Source: Runella defluvii (GTDB lineage Bacteria; Bacteroidota; Bacteroidia; Cytophagales; Spirosomataceae). From it: 64,000 nucleotides of DNA. Under the pieces are notes generated by a model. It saw nothing but the letters and a program-made list of their open reading frames with translations. It was not told where the DNA came from and made no database searches. How positions within the stretch are numbered: the stretch's first letter is position 1; each line of letters begins with the position of its first letter. Location of the stretch: the NCBI RefSeq assembly GCF_014195535.1, contig NZ_JACIBY010000005.1, positions 245,807 through 309,806 on the forward strand. The letters run 5' to 3'. Shown here in pieces: positions 37,057 to 48,001 of this stretch. A program made the translations under genes and the position numbers.

Positions 37057-38328
37057 CTAACGCCGTTCTGGTTGTTGCTCAAGGTTGAATAAGTCGTTTA
37101 ACACGTCAATCAACGTTTCTGCTTCGCCACGTTTGCAGGCAGCTTTTAGTTGAAGTACAGGCAGCTTGATGATTTTCTGCATCATGCTCGACGTAATCTT
37201 GTCAATTTTTGTGGCTTCTTCCTCGCTCAAGTTTTTCATAAAGCGCGCCATTTCCTCTTGACGAATCTGCTCAAGGGCATTTTTTAGCTTTTGAATCGTT
37301 GGCGATACTACCATTTCTTTCGACCAATCGCTAAACTCGTCGAGGGCTTGTTCGATGATTGTTTGCACGTGCGGTACCGACGCCAAACGACGGTCAAGCG
37401 CTTCGTTGGCTTTGGCTTGGATGTTATCGATGTTATACACAATTACCCCAGGTACTTGCTCTGCATCAGCAGCTACACTCCGAGGCACCGACAAATCAAC
37501 CACGTATTTGAACGAGTGAAGTGATTTCTTTTGTAAGAGGGCTTTATTGATAAAAGGCTCATCGCGCAAAATCGACGAAATCACCACGTCTGCTTTGAGG
37601 ATTTCCTCTTCCACATTCTCAAAATCAGCCACGCCAAAACCCAGCTCATTGGCCAGCTGCTCCGCTTTAGCCCGAGTACGGTTAACTACGGTGATATTTG
37701 TGTATTCTTTTTCTTTCAAATTGCGACAAACGTCCGTTCCAATTTCCCCAACGCCCAACACCAAAATCGACGGATTTGCTTTCAACGCTGTTGCGTGTTC
37801 GATTAGCTCTACTGCCACGTACGAAGTTGAAGCGGCACCATCGCGGAAAGAAGTTTCTTGAGCAACGCGCTTGTTGGCAAAGAAAATAGTGTGAAGCAAA
37901 CGGTGTAAAAACGGCCCCGCCATGCCCAAGTCAACCGACCACTGATAGGCGTGTTTTACTTGGTTCGGAATTTGCATATCGCCTACTACTTGCGAGTGCA
38001 GCCCCGTGGCTACTTCAAACAAGTGACGAGCGGCTTGGTTTTGCTCGGTATAGTCTATGAAATAAGGAAGATAGGCTTCGGTATTGGTCAGCCCTTTTTG
38101 AATAAGCAGTAATTTGGCAATATCAACGTTACAGTTGGCCGCCGCATTGTAATAGATTTCAGTACGGTTACAAGTCGAAACCACCAAAATATCTGTCCCA
38201 CCGAAGAACTCTTGCACTTTGAGCATCAAGCCTTTGGCTTCATCTTCATTTAATGCAATTTGCTCACGAATCTCTAGTGGGGCTGTTTTATACGAAATGC
38301 CAACGCTTCTAAACTGTAAATATTCCAT
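37057..38328 (-). CDS. hemA: Glutamyl-tRNA reductase
   Basis: The protein has 423 residues from ATG 38328, which starts the conserved 'LQFRSVGISYKTAPLEIREQ'. The catalytic Cys52 is in 'VVSTCNRTEIYY'. The NADPH-binding part has 'ILVLGVGEIGTDVCRNL' and 'NRTRAKAEQLANELG', and the C-terminus is the dimerisation domain. It makes glutamate-1-semialdehyde in the C5 heme pathway. A -7 element (TAACTTTG, minus strand) lies 24-31 bp before the start codon. It is divergent from a histidine kinase gene. Confidence 0.96.
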   Translation of the reverse strand: MEYLQFRSVGISYKTAPLEIREQIALNEDEAKGLMLKVQEFFGGTDILVVSTCNRTEIYYNAAANCNVDIAKLLLIQKGLTNTEAYLPYFIDYTEQNQAARHLFEVATGLHSQVVGDMQIPNQVKHAYQWSVDLGMAGPFLHRLLHTIFFANKRVAQETSFRDGAASTSYVAVELIEHATALKANPSILVLGVGEIGTDVCRNLKEKEYTNITVVNRTRAKAEQLANELGFGVADFENVEEEILKADVVISSILRDEPFINKALLQKKSLHSFKYVVDLSVPRSVAADAEQVPGVIVYNIDNIQAKANEALDRRLASVPHVQTIIEQALDEFSDWSKEMVVSPTIQKLKNALEQIRQEEMARFMKNLSEEEATKIDKITSSMMQKIIKLPVLQLKAACKRGEAETLIDVLNDLFNLEQQPERR

Positions 38329-38665
38329 GTCACTTGCCAGAAAAAAGTTCACAAAGTTACCTCAAACAACGCGTTTTGAAGAATTAAAATCCGAGTAAAA
38401 AATAATTTAGAATGAGTATAAACTACTAAAAGAAGTTACACCGCAATTAGAACCATTTTTAAAATTCAAAAGATGACTTTATACGGGTTGTGAAACTGAT
38501 TTTTGTCATATTTTGGATAGTCATCAAAAACTTTTTCCTTTGACAGCCCAATTCACAAGGTATATGTTTACTTTTTGATTTTTCGTTCAATATTACATAC
38601 GACTTACAAAAGCAATTAGATGCTTCTGTTGTACTTATTTTACAAAAAAAATTTCGGTATCCCCC
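38329..38665. other. Divergent intergenic region hemA / histidine kinase
   Basis: The minus-strand -7 element TAACTTTG lies at plus 38352-38359, placed well for hemA; no TTG at the right distance. The rest is AT-rich without a recognisable gene or hairpin, and no clear promoter for the kinase was found. Confidence 0.5.
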
Positions 38666-39859
38666 ATGAAATTTCCAACGATAGACATTTACAGCCAAAA
38701 AAACGTGTACCAATTATTTATTGGTGTCAACTTGGCGCTTATCGGCATCGCTTCGATTTTTTATACCTACAACATCGTTGACAACCTCGATACCCGCGAA
38801 CACCGACAGCTCGCCATCTTTGCCCAACTCATTGAGTACCAAGCTAATCACCCTGACTTAACCGAAGATTACACCAAACTTTTCGAAATCGTCAGGGAAA
38901 ATATCAAACAAAGCCGAATCCCTACGGTATTGGTCAGTGAAGACCTGCAACCCCAAGGTGACATCAATCTCGACATTCCTAGCAACGTTTCGGAAGCCGA
39001 GCACACCAGGCTTTTGAAGGAAGCTTTTGAAGAAATGAAAGAGGAAAACCCTCCTATTGTGGTTGACGTCATGGGGACAAAACAATACATTTATTACAGC
39101 GACTCTCCCCTGTTGGTACAAATGCGCTACTACCCCTACGCCCAGCTTCTAAGCCTGCTCGTATTGGCATTTTTGGCGTACCTTATTTTCAGTTCATCAA
39201 GGGCTGCCGAACAAAACCGCGTATGGGTAGGGCTCGCTAAGGAAACTGCTCACCAGCTAGGCACTCCCATTGCGTCGCTGATGGGTTGGGTGTCATTTTT
39301 CCGAACCGACCCCGACCGCTACCCCGAAGAATACACCCGCGAAATTGAGAAAGACATCAACCGACTCGAAATGATTACGGCGCGTTTTTCCAGCATCGGT
39401 TCGGCACCTACCATGAAGTACGAAAAGATGGTAGAAGTCCTTGGCCCATTCTTAGACTATCTCAAGCGGCGTATTTCCACAAAAGTCAAACTACAGTTTA
39501 TCAACGAGTTAGACACTGAACGCTCGATGTACCTCAACCGCAACCTTTTTGAATGGGTGGTCGAAAATATTTGTAAAAATGCCGTCGATGCCATGACGGG
39601 CGCAGGCGAGCTTAACGTCCGAATGTTTGCCCTCAACAAGCAAGAAGTAGCTATCGACATCAGTGATACGGGAAAAGGGATTCCGCGCGGCAGTTGGCAA
39701 AAAGTTTTTAAACCTGGTGTAAGTACCAAAAAACGAGGCTGGGGGCTAGGTCTGACGCTGGCCAAACGGATTGTGGAGGAATACCACGGCGGGAAACTAT
39801 TCGTCAAATCGTCCGAAGTAGGCAAAGGCACTACCTTCCGAATCATATTACGAAGGTGA
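38666..39859 (+). CDS. Membrane sensor histidine kinase
   Basis: The protein has 397 residues. Two membrane helices (about 15-35 and 155-175) flank a periplasmic sensor of about 120 residues. The phosphoacceptor is His196 in 'LAKETAHQLGTPIASL'. The ATP-binding domain has an N box around 301-305 ('ENICKNAVDAM'), G1 'DTGKGIP' and G2 'GWGLGLTLAKR'. No response regulator gene is adjacent, so it is an orphan. Its signal is unknown. Confidence 0.93.
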   Translation: MKFPTIDIYSQKNVYQLFIGVNLALIGIASIFYTYNIVDNLDTREHRQLAIFAQLIEYQANHPDLTEDYTKLFEIVRENIKQSRIPTVLVSEDLQPQGDINLDIPSNVSEAEHTRLLKEAFEEMKEENPPIVVDVMGTKQYIYYSDSPLLVQMRYYPYAQLLSLLVLAFLAYLIFSSSRAAEQNRVWVGLAKETAHQLGTPIASLMGWVSFFRTDPDRYPEEYTREIEKDINRLEMITARFSSIGSAPTMKYEKMVEVLGPFLDYLKRRISTKVKLQFINELDTERSMYLNRNLFEWVVENICKNAVDAMTGAGELNVRMFALNKQEVAIDISDTGKGIPRGSWQKVFKPGVSTKKRGWGLGLTLAKRIVEEYHGGKLFVKSSEVGKGTTFRIILRR

Positions 39860-39863
39860 CGAC

Positions 39864-40937
39864 CTATTCAGTCGCGGGGCCTTCATCCCGCGTTTCTTTC
39901 TCTATCTTTTCTTGGGCTATTTGCTCTTCTTCCGCTGTCGGCTGCGGCTCGTCGTGTACCAAAACAGCCTTAGGTTCATACTGTAATTTTATATATATCG
40001 GAAAATGATCTGAACCACTGTTTTGAAGACGGGCTACTTTGATGAGCGTAAAATCGGTAGAACAAAAAACATGGTCGAGCGGAAAACGCAAAAAGGGAAT
40101 TTTGGCATGAAAGGTATTGAAGAAACCTCTGCCACGGCGCGGGTCGAGTAAGCCGCTCATTTTCTGAAACAAATCAGTGGTATAACTCCACGCTACGTCG
40201 TTCAAATCTCCACAAACAACCACAGGCTTTGTACTCGTTTTCGCAAGTTCGGCAATGAGCAACAACTCCTTGTCTCGTTCCGTCGAGCGGGGATTTTCTT
40301 GCGGAACGGGCGGGGTCGGATGAATACAAAACAATTGCACTTCTTCCGTCGAACGAAGTTGTATTTTGGCATGAATCGAAGGAATACCTTCTTCAACCAA
40401 ATAATGCACCTTTGCCTCTAGCAGCGGTAGTTTGGAATAGAGAAGCATTCCGTAGGTATTTTCCAACGGAACATGCACTAGATGCGGGTATTTTTCTTCC
40501 AACGAGCGCACATTTTCTTGCCACCACAAGTCTGTCTCCGCCAATAAAATAACGTCAGAATCTACCTTTTGGACAAGCCGAAGAAAACGCGCTGCATTGT
40601 GATTGTACTGATACACATTCCACATCATCAAACTCAGCGTTCGGTCTGCATTAATGATACGCGTTTTGATGAGTTGTTTTGGGGCAAAAGGAGTAAACGG
40701 ATACACTTGCCAAGCCAAATACGCAAGCATTGCTACCAGCAGCAGCACCACGCTCCAATCCAACCACGACGCCACCGACATAACAGCGGCATACCACCCA
40801 AGCACCACGAGCCCAAGGAAAAATTTCTGTAAACGTGGGAATTCGGCCACCCGAAAAGTCCAATAATCGCTTCGGACAAACGGAAGCAAGGTTGCTAAGA
40901 GCAGAAGGCTCGCCGATAGTTGCAAATAGAGTTTCAA
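39864..40937 (-). CDS. Membrane-anchored endonuclease/exonuclease/phosphatase family protein
   Basis: The protein has 357 residues. Three N-terminal membrane helices (about 5-22, 38-58, 62-82) precede an EEP domain: 'LMMWNVYQYN', the metal-binding Glu in 'ILLAETDLWW', 'VCGDLNDVAWSY', 'PLDHVFCS' and the catalytic 'SGSDHFPI'. The C-terminal tail of about 35 residues is acidic (EEEQIAQEKIEKE). Substrates could be nucleic acids or phospholipids. It converges with the kinase gene, 4 bp away. Confidence 0.85.
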   Translation of the reverse strand: MKLYLQLSASLLLLATLLPFVRSDYWTFRVAEFPRLQKFFLGLVVLGWYAAVMSVASWLDWSVVLLLVAMLAYLAWQVYPFTPFAPKQLIKTRIINADRTLSLMMWNVYQYNHNAARFLRLVQKVDSDVILLAETDLWWQENVRSLEEKYPHLVHVPLENTYGMLLYSKLPLLEAKVHYLVEEGIPSIHAKIQLRSTEEVQLFCIHPTPPVPQENPRSTERDKELLLIAELAKTSTKPVVVCGDLNDVAWSYTTDLFQKMSGLLDPRRGRGFFNTFHAKIPFLRFPLDHVFCSTDFTLIKVARLQNSGSDHFPIYIKLQYEPKAVLVHDEPQPTAEEEQIAQEKIEKETRDEGPATE

Positions 40938-42801
<1,864 letters not shown>

Positions 42802-42817
42802 TTTGAAAATGAGTTGA

Positions 42818-42861
42818 TTTGAAAATTTGAGATTAGAAATTTTAATTTTCAAATTTTCAAA
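42818..42861 (+). repeat. Hairpin between atpD and atpC
   Basis: TTTGAAAATTTGA (42818-42830) and TCAAATTTTCAAA (42849-42861) are perfectly complementary over 13 bp, with an 18-nt loop; the right arm is followed by another partial copy. Confidence 0.7.
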
Positions 42862-42879
42862 TTTTCAAATTGATACACT

Positions 42880-43119
42880 ATGACATTAGAAATCATTACT
42901 CCCGACAAAAAAGTCTTTTCAGGTGAGGCTACTGCGGTAACATTTCCTGGTACGGAAGGTCAGTTTCAAATTTTGAACAACCACGCCGCCCTTGTAAGTA
43001 CACTTGGAAAAGGCAGTATCATCATTGAAGGTAACGGCAAAGAAACCTTTACCGTAGATGGTGGTGTGGTAGAAGTATTAAACAATAAAGTATTGGTGTT
43101 GGCGGAAGCAATTTTGTAA
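42880..43119 (+). CDS. atpC: ATP synthase F1 subunit epsilon (short form)
   Basis: A protein of 79 residues covering only the N-terminal beta-sandwich ('MTLEIITPDKKVFSGEATAV', 'GQFQILNNHAALVSTLGKG'). The C-terminal two-helix inhibitory arm found in longer epsilon subunits is absent, as in other short Bacteroidota AtpC as far as I recall. So ATPase inhibition through that arm is not expected. A terminator follows. Confidence 0.93.
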   Translation: MTLEIITPDKKVFSGEATAVTFPGTEGQFQILNNHAALVSTLGKGSIIIEGNGKETFTVDGGVVEVLNNKVLVLAEAIL

Positions 43120-43141
43120 ACATCACTTTGTACTATACGCT

Positions 43142-43178
43142 AAAGCGCGAGGCAACCTGTCTCGCGCTTTTTGTTTTT
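43142..43178 (+). terminator. Terminator after atpC
   Basis: AAAGCGCGAG (43142-43151) and CTCGCGCTTT (43161-43170), 9-nt loop, then a T-rich run. Confidence 0.9.
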
Positions 43179-43180
43179 CC

Positions 43181-43236
43181 ACCTTCCCGAAAGTTCTGAA
43201 ACTTTCGGGAAGGTTTGTGACAACTTTCGGGAAGGT
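43181..43236. repeat. CTGA-loop palindrome with an extra right arm
   Basis: ACCTTCCCGAAAGTT (43181-43195), loop CTGA, AACTTTCGGGAAGGT (43200-43214): a perfect 15-bp stem. The right arm is repeated at 43222-43236. It is a sister of the palindrome at 55446-55477. Confidence 0.9.
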
Positions 43237-43276
43237 GAAGGTTTTCCCGTATCTTCGCCATAAATACTTGAAGAAA

Positions 43277-44806
43277 ATGGCACTTCTATCTCGGCTGGGT
43301 TTGTATCTACTTTTAGCAGGTTTTGGGTTGTGGCTATCCACCCTTACCCTCAATGAATTTACCCTCACTCCTACCCTGATTTCTTCCCACCTCAAACCCG
43401 AACACCAAGCTACACTGGGCGTACGGTTGCAGCCTTTGGTTCAAAAAACCTTCCAATCGGGTTGGGAGTTTACGTGTGCCTTTGATACCGTCCTCAACAA
43501 CCTTAACAACGAATACCGCACTGCCCAACAATGGGACAAAGTCATCTACGATGAGTACAGCTTCGCGCTCACCAAAGCCGCCGCCTCAGGCCCGCTCAAA
43601 CAACAACCTTGGTTGTGGTTTGGACTCACCTTTGGGCTGGTTATCGTTGGGGCTCTCTTGTTTATTCTTCCCGCACTTATCCAATTGGCAGGCAATAAAA
43701 ACAACGGTATTTTTCAAGATGCTTCAACCAACCGTGGGTGGATAGCCAAAGGTATCGGGGCATTTCTCATTCTTTTTTACATTACGCTGTATTACTATCC
43801 GCAATACTTAGCCAACTGGACAATGCTCGTTGACCCCATCAGTCGAGCGCTTAATGGTGCAGAGGCGAGTCGGTGGTTTTTGTATGGGTTTATTTACACG
43901 GTTTGTGTATTGGTGATGGGGGTAAGAATGGCCATCAAATACCGCCACAACCGCTACCAGCAAGTGCGGACGGCCTCGGTAGTGTTTTTTCAAACGGCCG
44001 TTGCTTTTCTTCTGCCCGAAATCTTGGTAAGCCTCAATAAGCCTTATTTCGATTTCAAAAATATTTGGCCGCTCGACTACGACTTTTTCTTCGATTATAA
44101 CCTCAACAGCCTTCTCCAAAGTGGGAATTTAGGCATTTTTATGTTGGTTTGGGGCATTGTGTTGTTCGTCGTTGGCGTACCTATTTTGACCTATTTCTTC
44201 GGAAAACGTTGGTATTGCTCGTGGGTATGCGGCTGTGGTGGCTTGGCCGAAACCCTCGGTGATCCTTATCGACAACTTTCGGATAAATCTTTGGCCGCCT
44301 GGAAAATTGAGCGTTACCTCATTCATGCGGTGTTGGGCGCGGCAGTGGTGATGACGGCCATGGTTTTATACACCTACTTTAGCGGTTCTTCTACGGTACT
44401 TTTTATTGATAGTTACAGCGTACGTTCGTTGTATGGCTTTTGGATAGGAGGCATTTTTGCGGGGGTGGTCGGAACGGGTTTATATCCAATGATGGGCAAC
44501 CGCGTTTGGTGCCGTTTTGGATGCCCGTTGGCGGCGTACCTTGGTATGTGGCAGCGAAAAAAATCACGTTTTCGCATCACCACCAACGGCGGTCAGTGCA
44601 TCTCTTGCGGCAACTGCTCGACCTACTGCGAAATGGGCATCGACGTGCGCGCTTACGCCCAACGCGGCCAAGACATCGTGCGGTCGTCGTGTGTAGGATG
44701 TGGCATTTGTTCTGCCGTATGCCCCCGCGGTGTTCTCAACCTCGAAAATGCTTCTGAAAACTCGCGGGTTATGGTAGCTCCTGAGGTTTTACTTGGCAAT
44801 AAGTAA
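43277..44806 (+). CDS. Polytopic membrane protein with NapH/NosR-like cysteine motifs and two 4Fe-4S clusters
   Basis: The protein has 509 residues from ATG 43277; the 20-codon upstream extension passes through repeat DNA and is rejected. It has an N-terminal helix, an extracytoplasmic part of about 80 residues, and about seven further helices. Cysteine motifs are 'WYCSWVCGCGG' and 'WCRFGCPLAAYLG', as in NapH/NosR/CcoG-type electron-transfer proteins. The C-terminal ferredoxin domain has 'CISCGNCSTYC' and 'CVGCGICSAVCP'. It probably moves electrons across the membrane to a periplasmic partner. No nap, nos or cco genes are adjacent. Confidence 0.85.
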   Translation: MALLSRLGLYLLLAGFGLWLSTLTLNEFTLTPTLISSHLKPEHQATLGVRLQPLVQKTFQSGWEFTCAFDTVLNNLNNEYRTAQQWDKVIYDEYSFALTKAAASGPLKQQPWLWFGLTFGLVIVGALLFILPALIQLAGNKNNGIFQDASTNRGWIAKGIGAFLILFYITLYYYPQYLANWTMLVDPISRALNGAEASRWFLYGFIYTVCVLVMGVRMAIKYRHNRYQQVRTASVVFFQTAVAFLLPEILVSLNKPYFDFKNIWPLDYDFFFDYNLNSLLQSGNLGIFMLVWGIVLFVVGVPILTYFFGKRWYCSWVCGCGGLAETLGDPYRQLSDKSLAAWKIERYLIHAVLGAAVVMTAMVLYTYFSGSSTVLFIDSYSVRSLYGFWIGGIFAGVVGTGLYPMMGNRVWCRFGCPLAAYLGMWQRKKSRFRITTNGGQCISCGNCSTYCEMGIDVRAYAQRGQDIVRSSCVGCGICSAVCPRGVLNLENASENSRVMVAPEVLLGNK

Positions 44807-44825
44807 TAAAATGAAGCTCATTTAG

Positions 44826-45686
44826 ATGAAAAAAATCACTGTTTTTGGTGCGACAGGGTTATTGGGCAAACCCGTTGTACATGCGCTCTTGGAGGCGGGT
44901 TTTGAAGTAACTGCTTTGGTACGAAACCCACAAAAAGCAAAAGAAAATTTACCTGCATCGGTTACGTTAATCAAAGGCGATTTGGCTGATACGTCGGCCA
45001 TTCGTAAGGCGCTAGAAGGAGCCGAAGGAATCTATCTGAGTCTTTCGTTTGAGCAAACGGCCCGCCCTTCCGACTTTATTGGCGAACGCGACGGCCTCCA
45101 AAATATCCTCTCGGTCGTTGGTGAATTTCCGATTCAACGCATTGCGTATTTATCTTCCATCATCCAAGCTTATCAAGGATTTCAGTGGTGGATTTTTGAC
45201 TGGAAACGCCAAGCCATTCAACGCATCAAAGCGACGGGCATTCCTTACACAATCTTTTACCCATCGTCGTTCATGGAAACTTTTCCCGAACGAATGGTTC
45301 AGAGTGGCAGGATTTTATTGGCAGGTACGCCACTTGTGAAAAATTACTGGATTGCAGGGGCTGATTATGGAAAACAAGTAGCGCAGTCGTTCTTGATTCT
45401 TTCCACCCAATGCAAAGAATATGTAGTACAAGGGCCAGAAGCGCTGACGGTTGACGAAGCCGCTGAAATCTATCGAGCGCATTACAGCAAGCGTGCTCTA
45501 AAAACGGCAAAACTACCGCTGTGGGTTTTAAAAACAGCAGGGTTGCTAAACCGCCAAGCTGATTACGGTTATCATGTCATCAAGGCAATGATTGAACATC
45601 CCGAACCATTCGCTGCGCAAAATACGTGGGAAGAACTTGGCAAACCGACCACAACCATGGCACAGTTTGCCCAAAATGTCAACTAA
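44826..45686 (+). CDS. NmrA-like NAD(P)-binding protein
   Basis: The protein has 286 residues. The Rossmann motif is 'VFGATGLLGKPVVHALLEAG', followed by 'ALVRNPQKAKENLPASV' and 'IKGDLAD', as in atypical short-chain dehydrogenases of the NmrA group. The catalytic Tyr/Lys pair is not evident, so it may be a redox sensor or an unusual reductase. Its stop overlaps the convergent barrel gene by 3-4 bp. Confidence 0.85.
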   Translation: MKKITVFGATGLLGKPVVHALLEAGFEVTALVRNPQKAKENLPASVTLIKGDLADTSAIRKALEGAEGIYLSLSFEQTARPSDFIGERDGLQNILSVVGEFPIQRIAYLSSIIQAYQGFQWWIFDWKRQAIQRIKATGIPYTIFYPSSFMETFPERMVQSGRILLAGTPLVKNYWIAGADYGKQVAQSFLILSTQCKEYVVQGPEALTVDEAAEIYRAHYSKRALKTAKLPLWVLKTAGLLNRQADYGYHVIKAMIEHPEPFAAQNTWEELGKPTTTMAQFAQNVN

Positions 45687-47308
45687 AATCCATACCGAAC
45701 TCCCGCACCTACCCCCATGAGCTGAGGACGAGATTGGAAAGCTGCATTGGCTCGGGTTGTTGAACCTACCGACCGCTGATAATTCCCTGACAGTAAGGTC
45801 GTCCAGCGCTTATTGACTTTGTATTGAAGGCGCATACCTGTAGTAGCCGCAAACGATAAGCGGCGGTAAGGGCTGTCGTTGCCACTCACCGTTACCATGT
45901 TATCTTGCCCCGTTTGGAAAGAGTTTTTCAAGAAAATATTATTGATAACTCCCCCCAAAAGCCACAATGAAAACTTACGTTTGGGTTTAATAAGCGCAAA
46001 ACCCGTTTGAACTGGCACTTGTACAAACTGATATGAGTTGCTAATATCCTGCGTAGTAGATAAGGTTTGGACGAGTGACTTATCCGAACCGATGGTTGCC
46101 AAATCGTAACGAGGGACGTTGTTATCGCTTAAATTAACCGCGCTTTCAAGGCTATTGATATAACTGTTACTCAACGTACTAAACGCATTCACACCTTGGT
46201 AAATAGAGTTCCCTTGAAGGTAGTTGACTCCGCTTTCCAACGACCAACGAGAGGATAACTGCACTCCCCCTTGCCACTGAAACGCGTACGAAAGCGCCGA
46301 GCGGTTCGTACCTGAAGAAGTTCGTGCGGAGTTGTTAAACGACGCCAAATTGTTATATAAAGGTGTGTTGCTTGCAGCCGCCAACATTCCCCTTCTGCCT
46401 ATTTCCACCCCTGCATTGTAGCTTGCTGGCATCACCCCCACCGAGGCCCAGTATTCTTTAGGCAACTGTTTGGGTTTTACAAAGTCGATAGGTTCCGAAG
46501 GGACAGCTACCCAAGGTTGACGCTTTGGATGCCCTACTAATTGCCGCAATTGTTTACTTTCTAAAAACGCCAATGTCATTTCAGGGCTTACTTTTGGTTC
46601 TGATGGAGCAGCGACCTGCCCTCCTTCTGAGAAACCTGCCACTGGTATTTCGGCTGAAGTCCCCCCTTTCGCATTCATTTTTTCTCCGCTGCTGGGCGTT
46701 ATGTTTTGGGTCGTTGCTGAGGCTATTGTTTGTTCAGAAAAAGGCGAAATCAAAGCTGGTGTAACGGGCAGCTTCGATTCTTGTCTCGCAGCTCTTCCTT
46801 TTTGCCCCCCATTTCTTTTAGACGAACTAGCCATAAGCCGAGCAGTTTCTCCCGACAAAGGTGCAGCAGTGACTTGTTCTTTTTCTCGTGTCACTTTCGT
46901 TGGCGTCTCTGCAACACCCTCATCGACAACAGGTTCGCTCTTCGCAGCCAAACTTGTTTTGGGGTCATTTTCTTTGGCTGATGGCACACTTAGGTTTTCC
47001 AATTTAGTGGTTTCTGTAGCGCGTGGTTGTTGGGCCAATTGCGTCGAAGCAGCCACTGATTTTTCGGGGAGGTTGGTTTTTAGCCACCATCCACCCACGG
47101 CCAAAAGCAAAGCGGTAACACTCGCCGCGGCCACCCAGCGCAGCTGCTGTGTCCGTTGCCAGAAAGGAATTACCATGACGCGCTCTTCTTCCTCCTCATC
47201 TAAGCGCGCCTCTATGCGCTCCCACAAAGCAGGTGGGGGCGTCTCAGAAGCGTCGTCGAAACGTCGCCGCCATTCGTTTTCAAATGTATGTTCTTCCGAA
47301 GAAGCCAT
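45683..47308 (-). CDS. Anti-sigma-like membrane protein fused to an outer-membrane beta-barrel domain
   Basis: The protein has 541 residues from ATG 47308. Residues 1-55 are cytoplasmic and charged ('FENEWRRRFDDASETPPPAL', an acidic run EEEEER), one membrane helix follows (about 57-76), then a low-complexity linker of about 200 residues rich in Ser/Ala/Pro/Lys. From about 285 to the C-terminus it looks like an outer-membrane barrel ('SVGVMPASYNAGVEIGRRG', 'LSSRWSLESGVNYLQG'), ending 'GVRYGF' with a terminal Phe. The gene follows an ECF sigma gene by 62 bp. It could sequester the sigma factor and reach the outer membrane in one chain (inference). Confidence 0.75.
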   Translation of the reverse strand: MASSEEHTFENEWRRRFDDASETPPPALWERIEARLDEEEEERVMVIPFWQRTQQLRWVAAASVTALLLAVGGWWLKTNLPEKSVAASTQLAQQPRATETTKLENLSVPSAKENDPKTSLAAKSEPVVDEGVAETPTKVTREKEQVTAAPLSGETARLMASSSKRNGGQKGRAARQESKLPVTPALISPFSEQTIASATTQNITPSSGEKMNAKGGTSAEIPVAGFSEGGQVAAPSEPKVSPEMTLAFLESKQLRQLVGHPKRQPWVAVPSEPIDFVKPKQLPKEYWASVGVMPASYNAGVEIGRRGMLAAASNTPLYNNLASFNNSARTSSGTNRSALSYAFQWQGGVQLSSRWSLESGVNYLQGNSIYQGVNAFSTLSNSYINSLESAVNLSDNNVPRYDLATIGSDKSLVQTLSTTQDISNSYQFVQVPVQTGFALIKPKRKFSLWLLGGVINNIFLKNSFQTGQDNMVTVSGNDSPYRRLSFAATTGMRLQYKVNKRWTTLLSGNYQRSVGSTTRANAAFQSRPQLMGVGAGVRYGF

Positions 47309-47370
47309 GTTGGTTGTAGTATTCAATTGATGTACAAACTCTTTGTTTTTTCCCACACTTCTTTTTCGCT

Positions 47371-47916
47371 CTACGAAGAGTTCGTATTGTTTGTTTCTAA
47401 AATCTTAGCTTGTAAAAGCTGCTTTGCCCGAGCATACTGCGATTTGGAGGTTCCTTCCGAAATCCCCAACATTTGGGCAATTTCGTTGTGTTGATAACCT
47501 TCAATGGCATACAGATTAAAGACGGACTGACATCCCGCAGGCAGCTCACGCACCATGCCCAGGAGTTGTTGGTATTCCATACCCGAAACGGTCGTTTCGC
47601 CCTCCGAAACCGCATCGGCATAGTCGTCCACATCGGCTTGGTCTAAATAGGCTTTTTCCTTACGTAAGTACGAAATGGCCGTATTTATCATGATTCTTTT
47701 AATCCATGCCTCCAACGGGCAATCGTAACGAAAGGTGTGTATTTGCGTAAAAATCTTCACAAATGCTTCTTGAAGTACGTCTTCAGCCTCAAAACGGCTA
47801 CGGGTATAGCGCTGACAGACCGCAAACATCCGTCCAGCGAAGCGCTCATAGAGCGTTCGTTGGGCAATGCGGTCTTTATTTCGACACCCCTCAACTAGCG
47901 TACGTTCATCTTTCAT
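47371..47916 (-). CDS. ECF-type RNA polymerase sigma factor
   Basis: The protein has 181 residues. Region 2 has 'YTRSRFEAEDVLQEAFVKIF' and 'ERFAGRMFAVCQRY'; region 4 has 'ELPAGCQSVFNLYAIEGYQH' followed by the helix-turn-helix 'EIAQMLGISEGTSKSQYARA'. It is a typical Bacteroidota ECF factor. The next gene is an anti-sigma-like protein, so the pair probably senses an envelope condition. Confidence 0.93.
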   Translation of the reverse strand: MKDERTLVEGCRNKDRIAQRTLYERFAGRMFAVCQRYTRSRFEAEDVLQEAFVKIFTQIHTFRYDCPLEAWIKRIMINTAISYLRKEKAYLDQADVDDYADAVSEGETTVSGMEYQQLLGMVRELPAGCQSVFNLYAIEGYQHNEIAQMLGISEGTSKSQYARAKQLLQAKILETNNTNSS

Positions 47917-48001
47917 GCAATCCGTTCTGACTTTATGACGCTATGGAAGCTAAAATGGTTGGAATCTACTTCAAAGTTTTTGTTTTGGGACACACAGGGT
48001 C

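Noticed and set aside
46701-47330. 209-codon plus-strand frame opposite the anti-sigma/barrel gene
   Set aside because: Serine-rich sequence is explained by antisense reading of the low-complexity linker; no motif.
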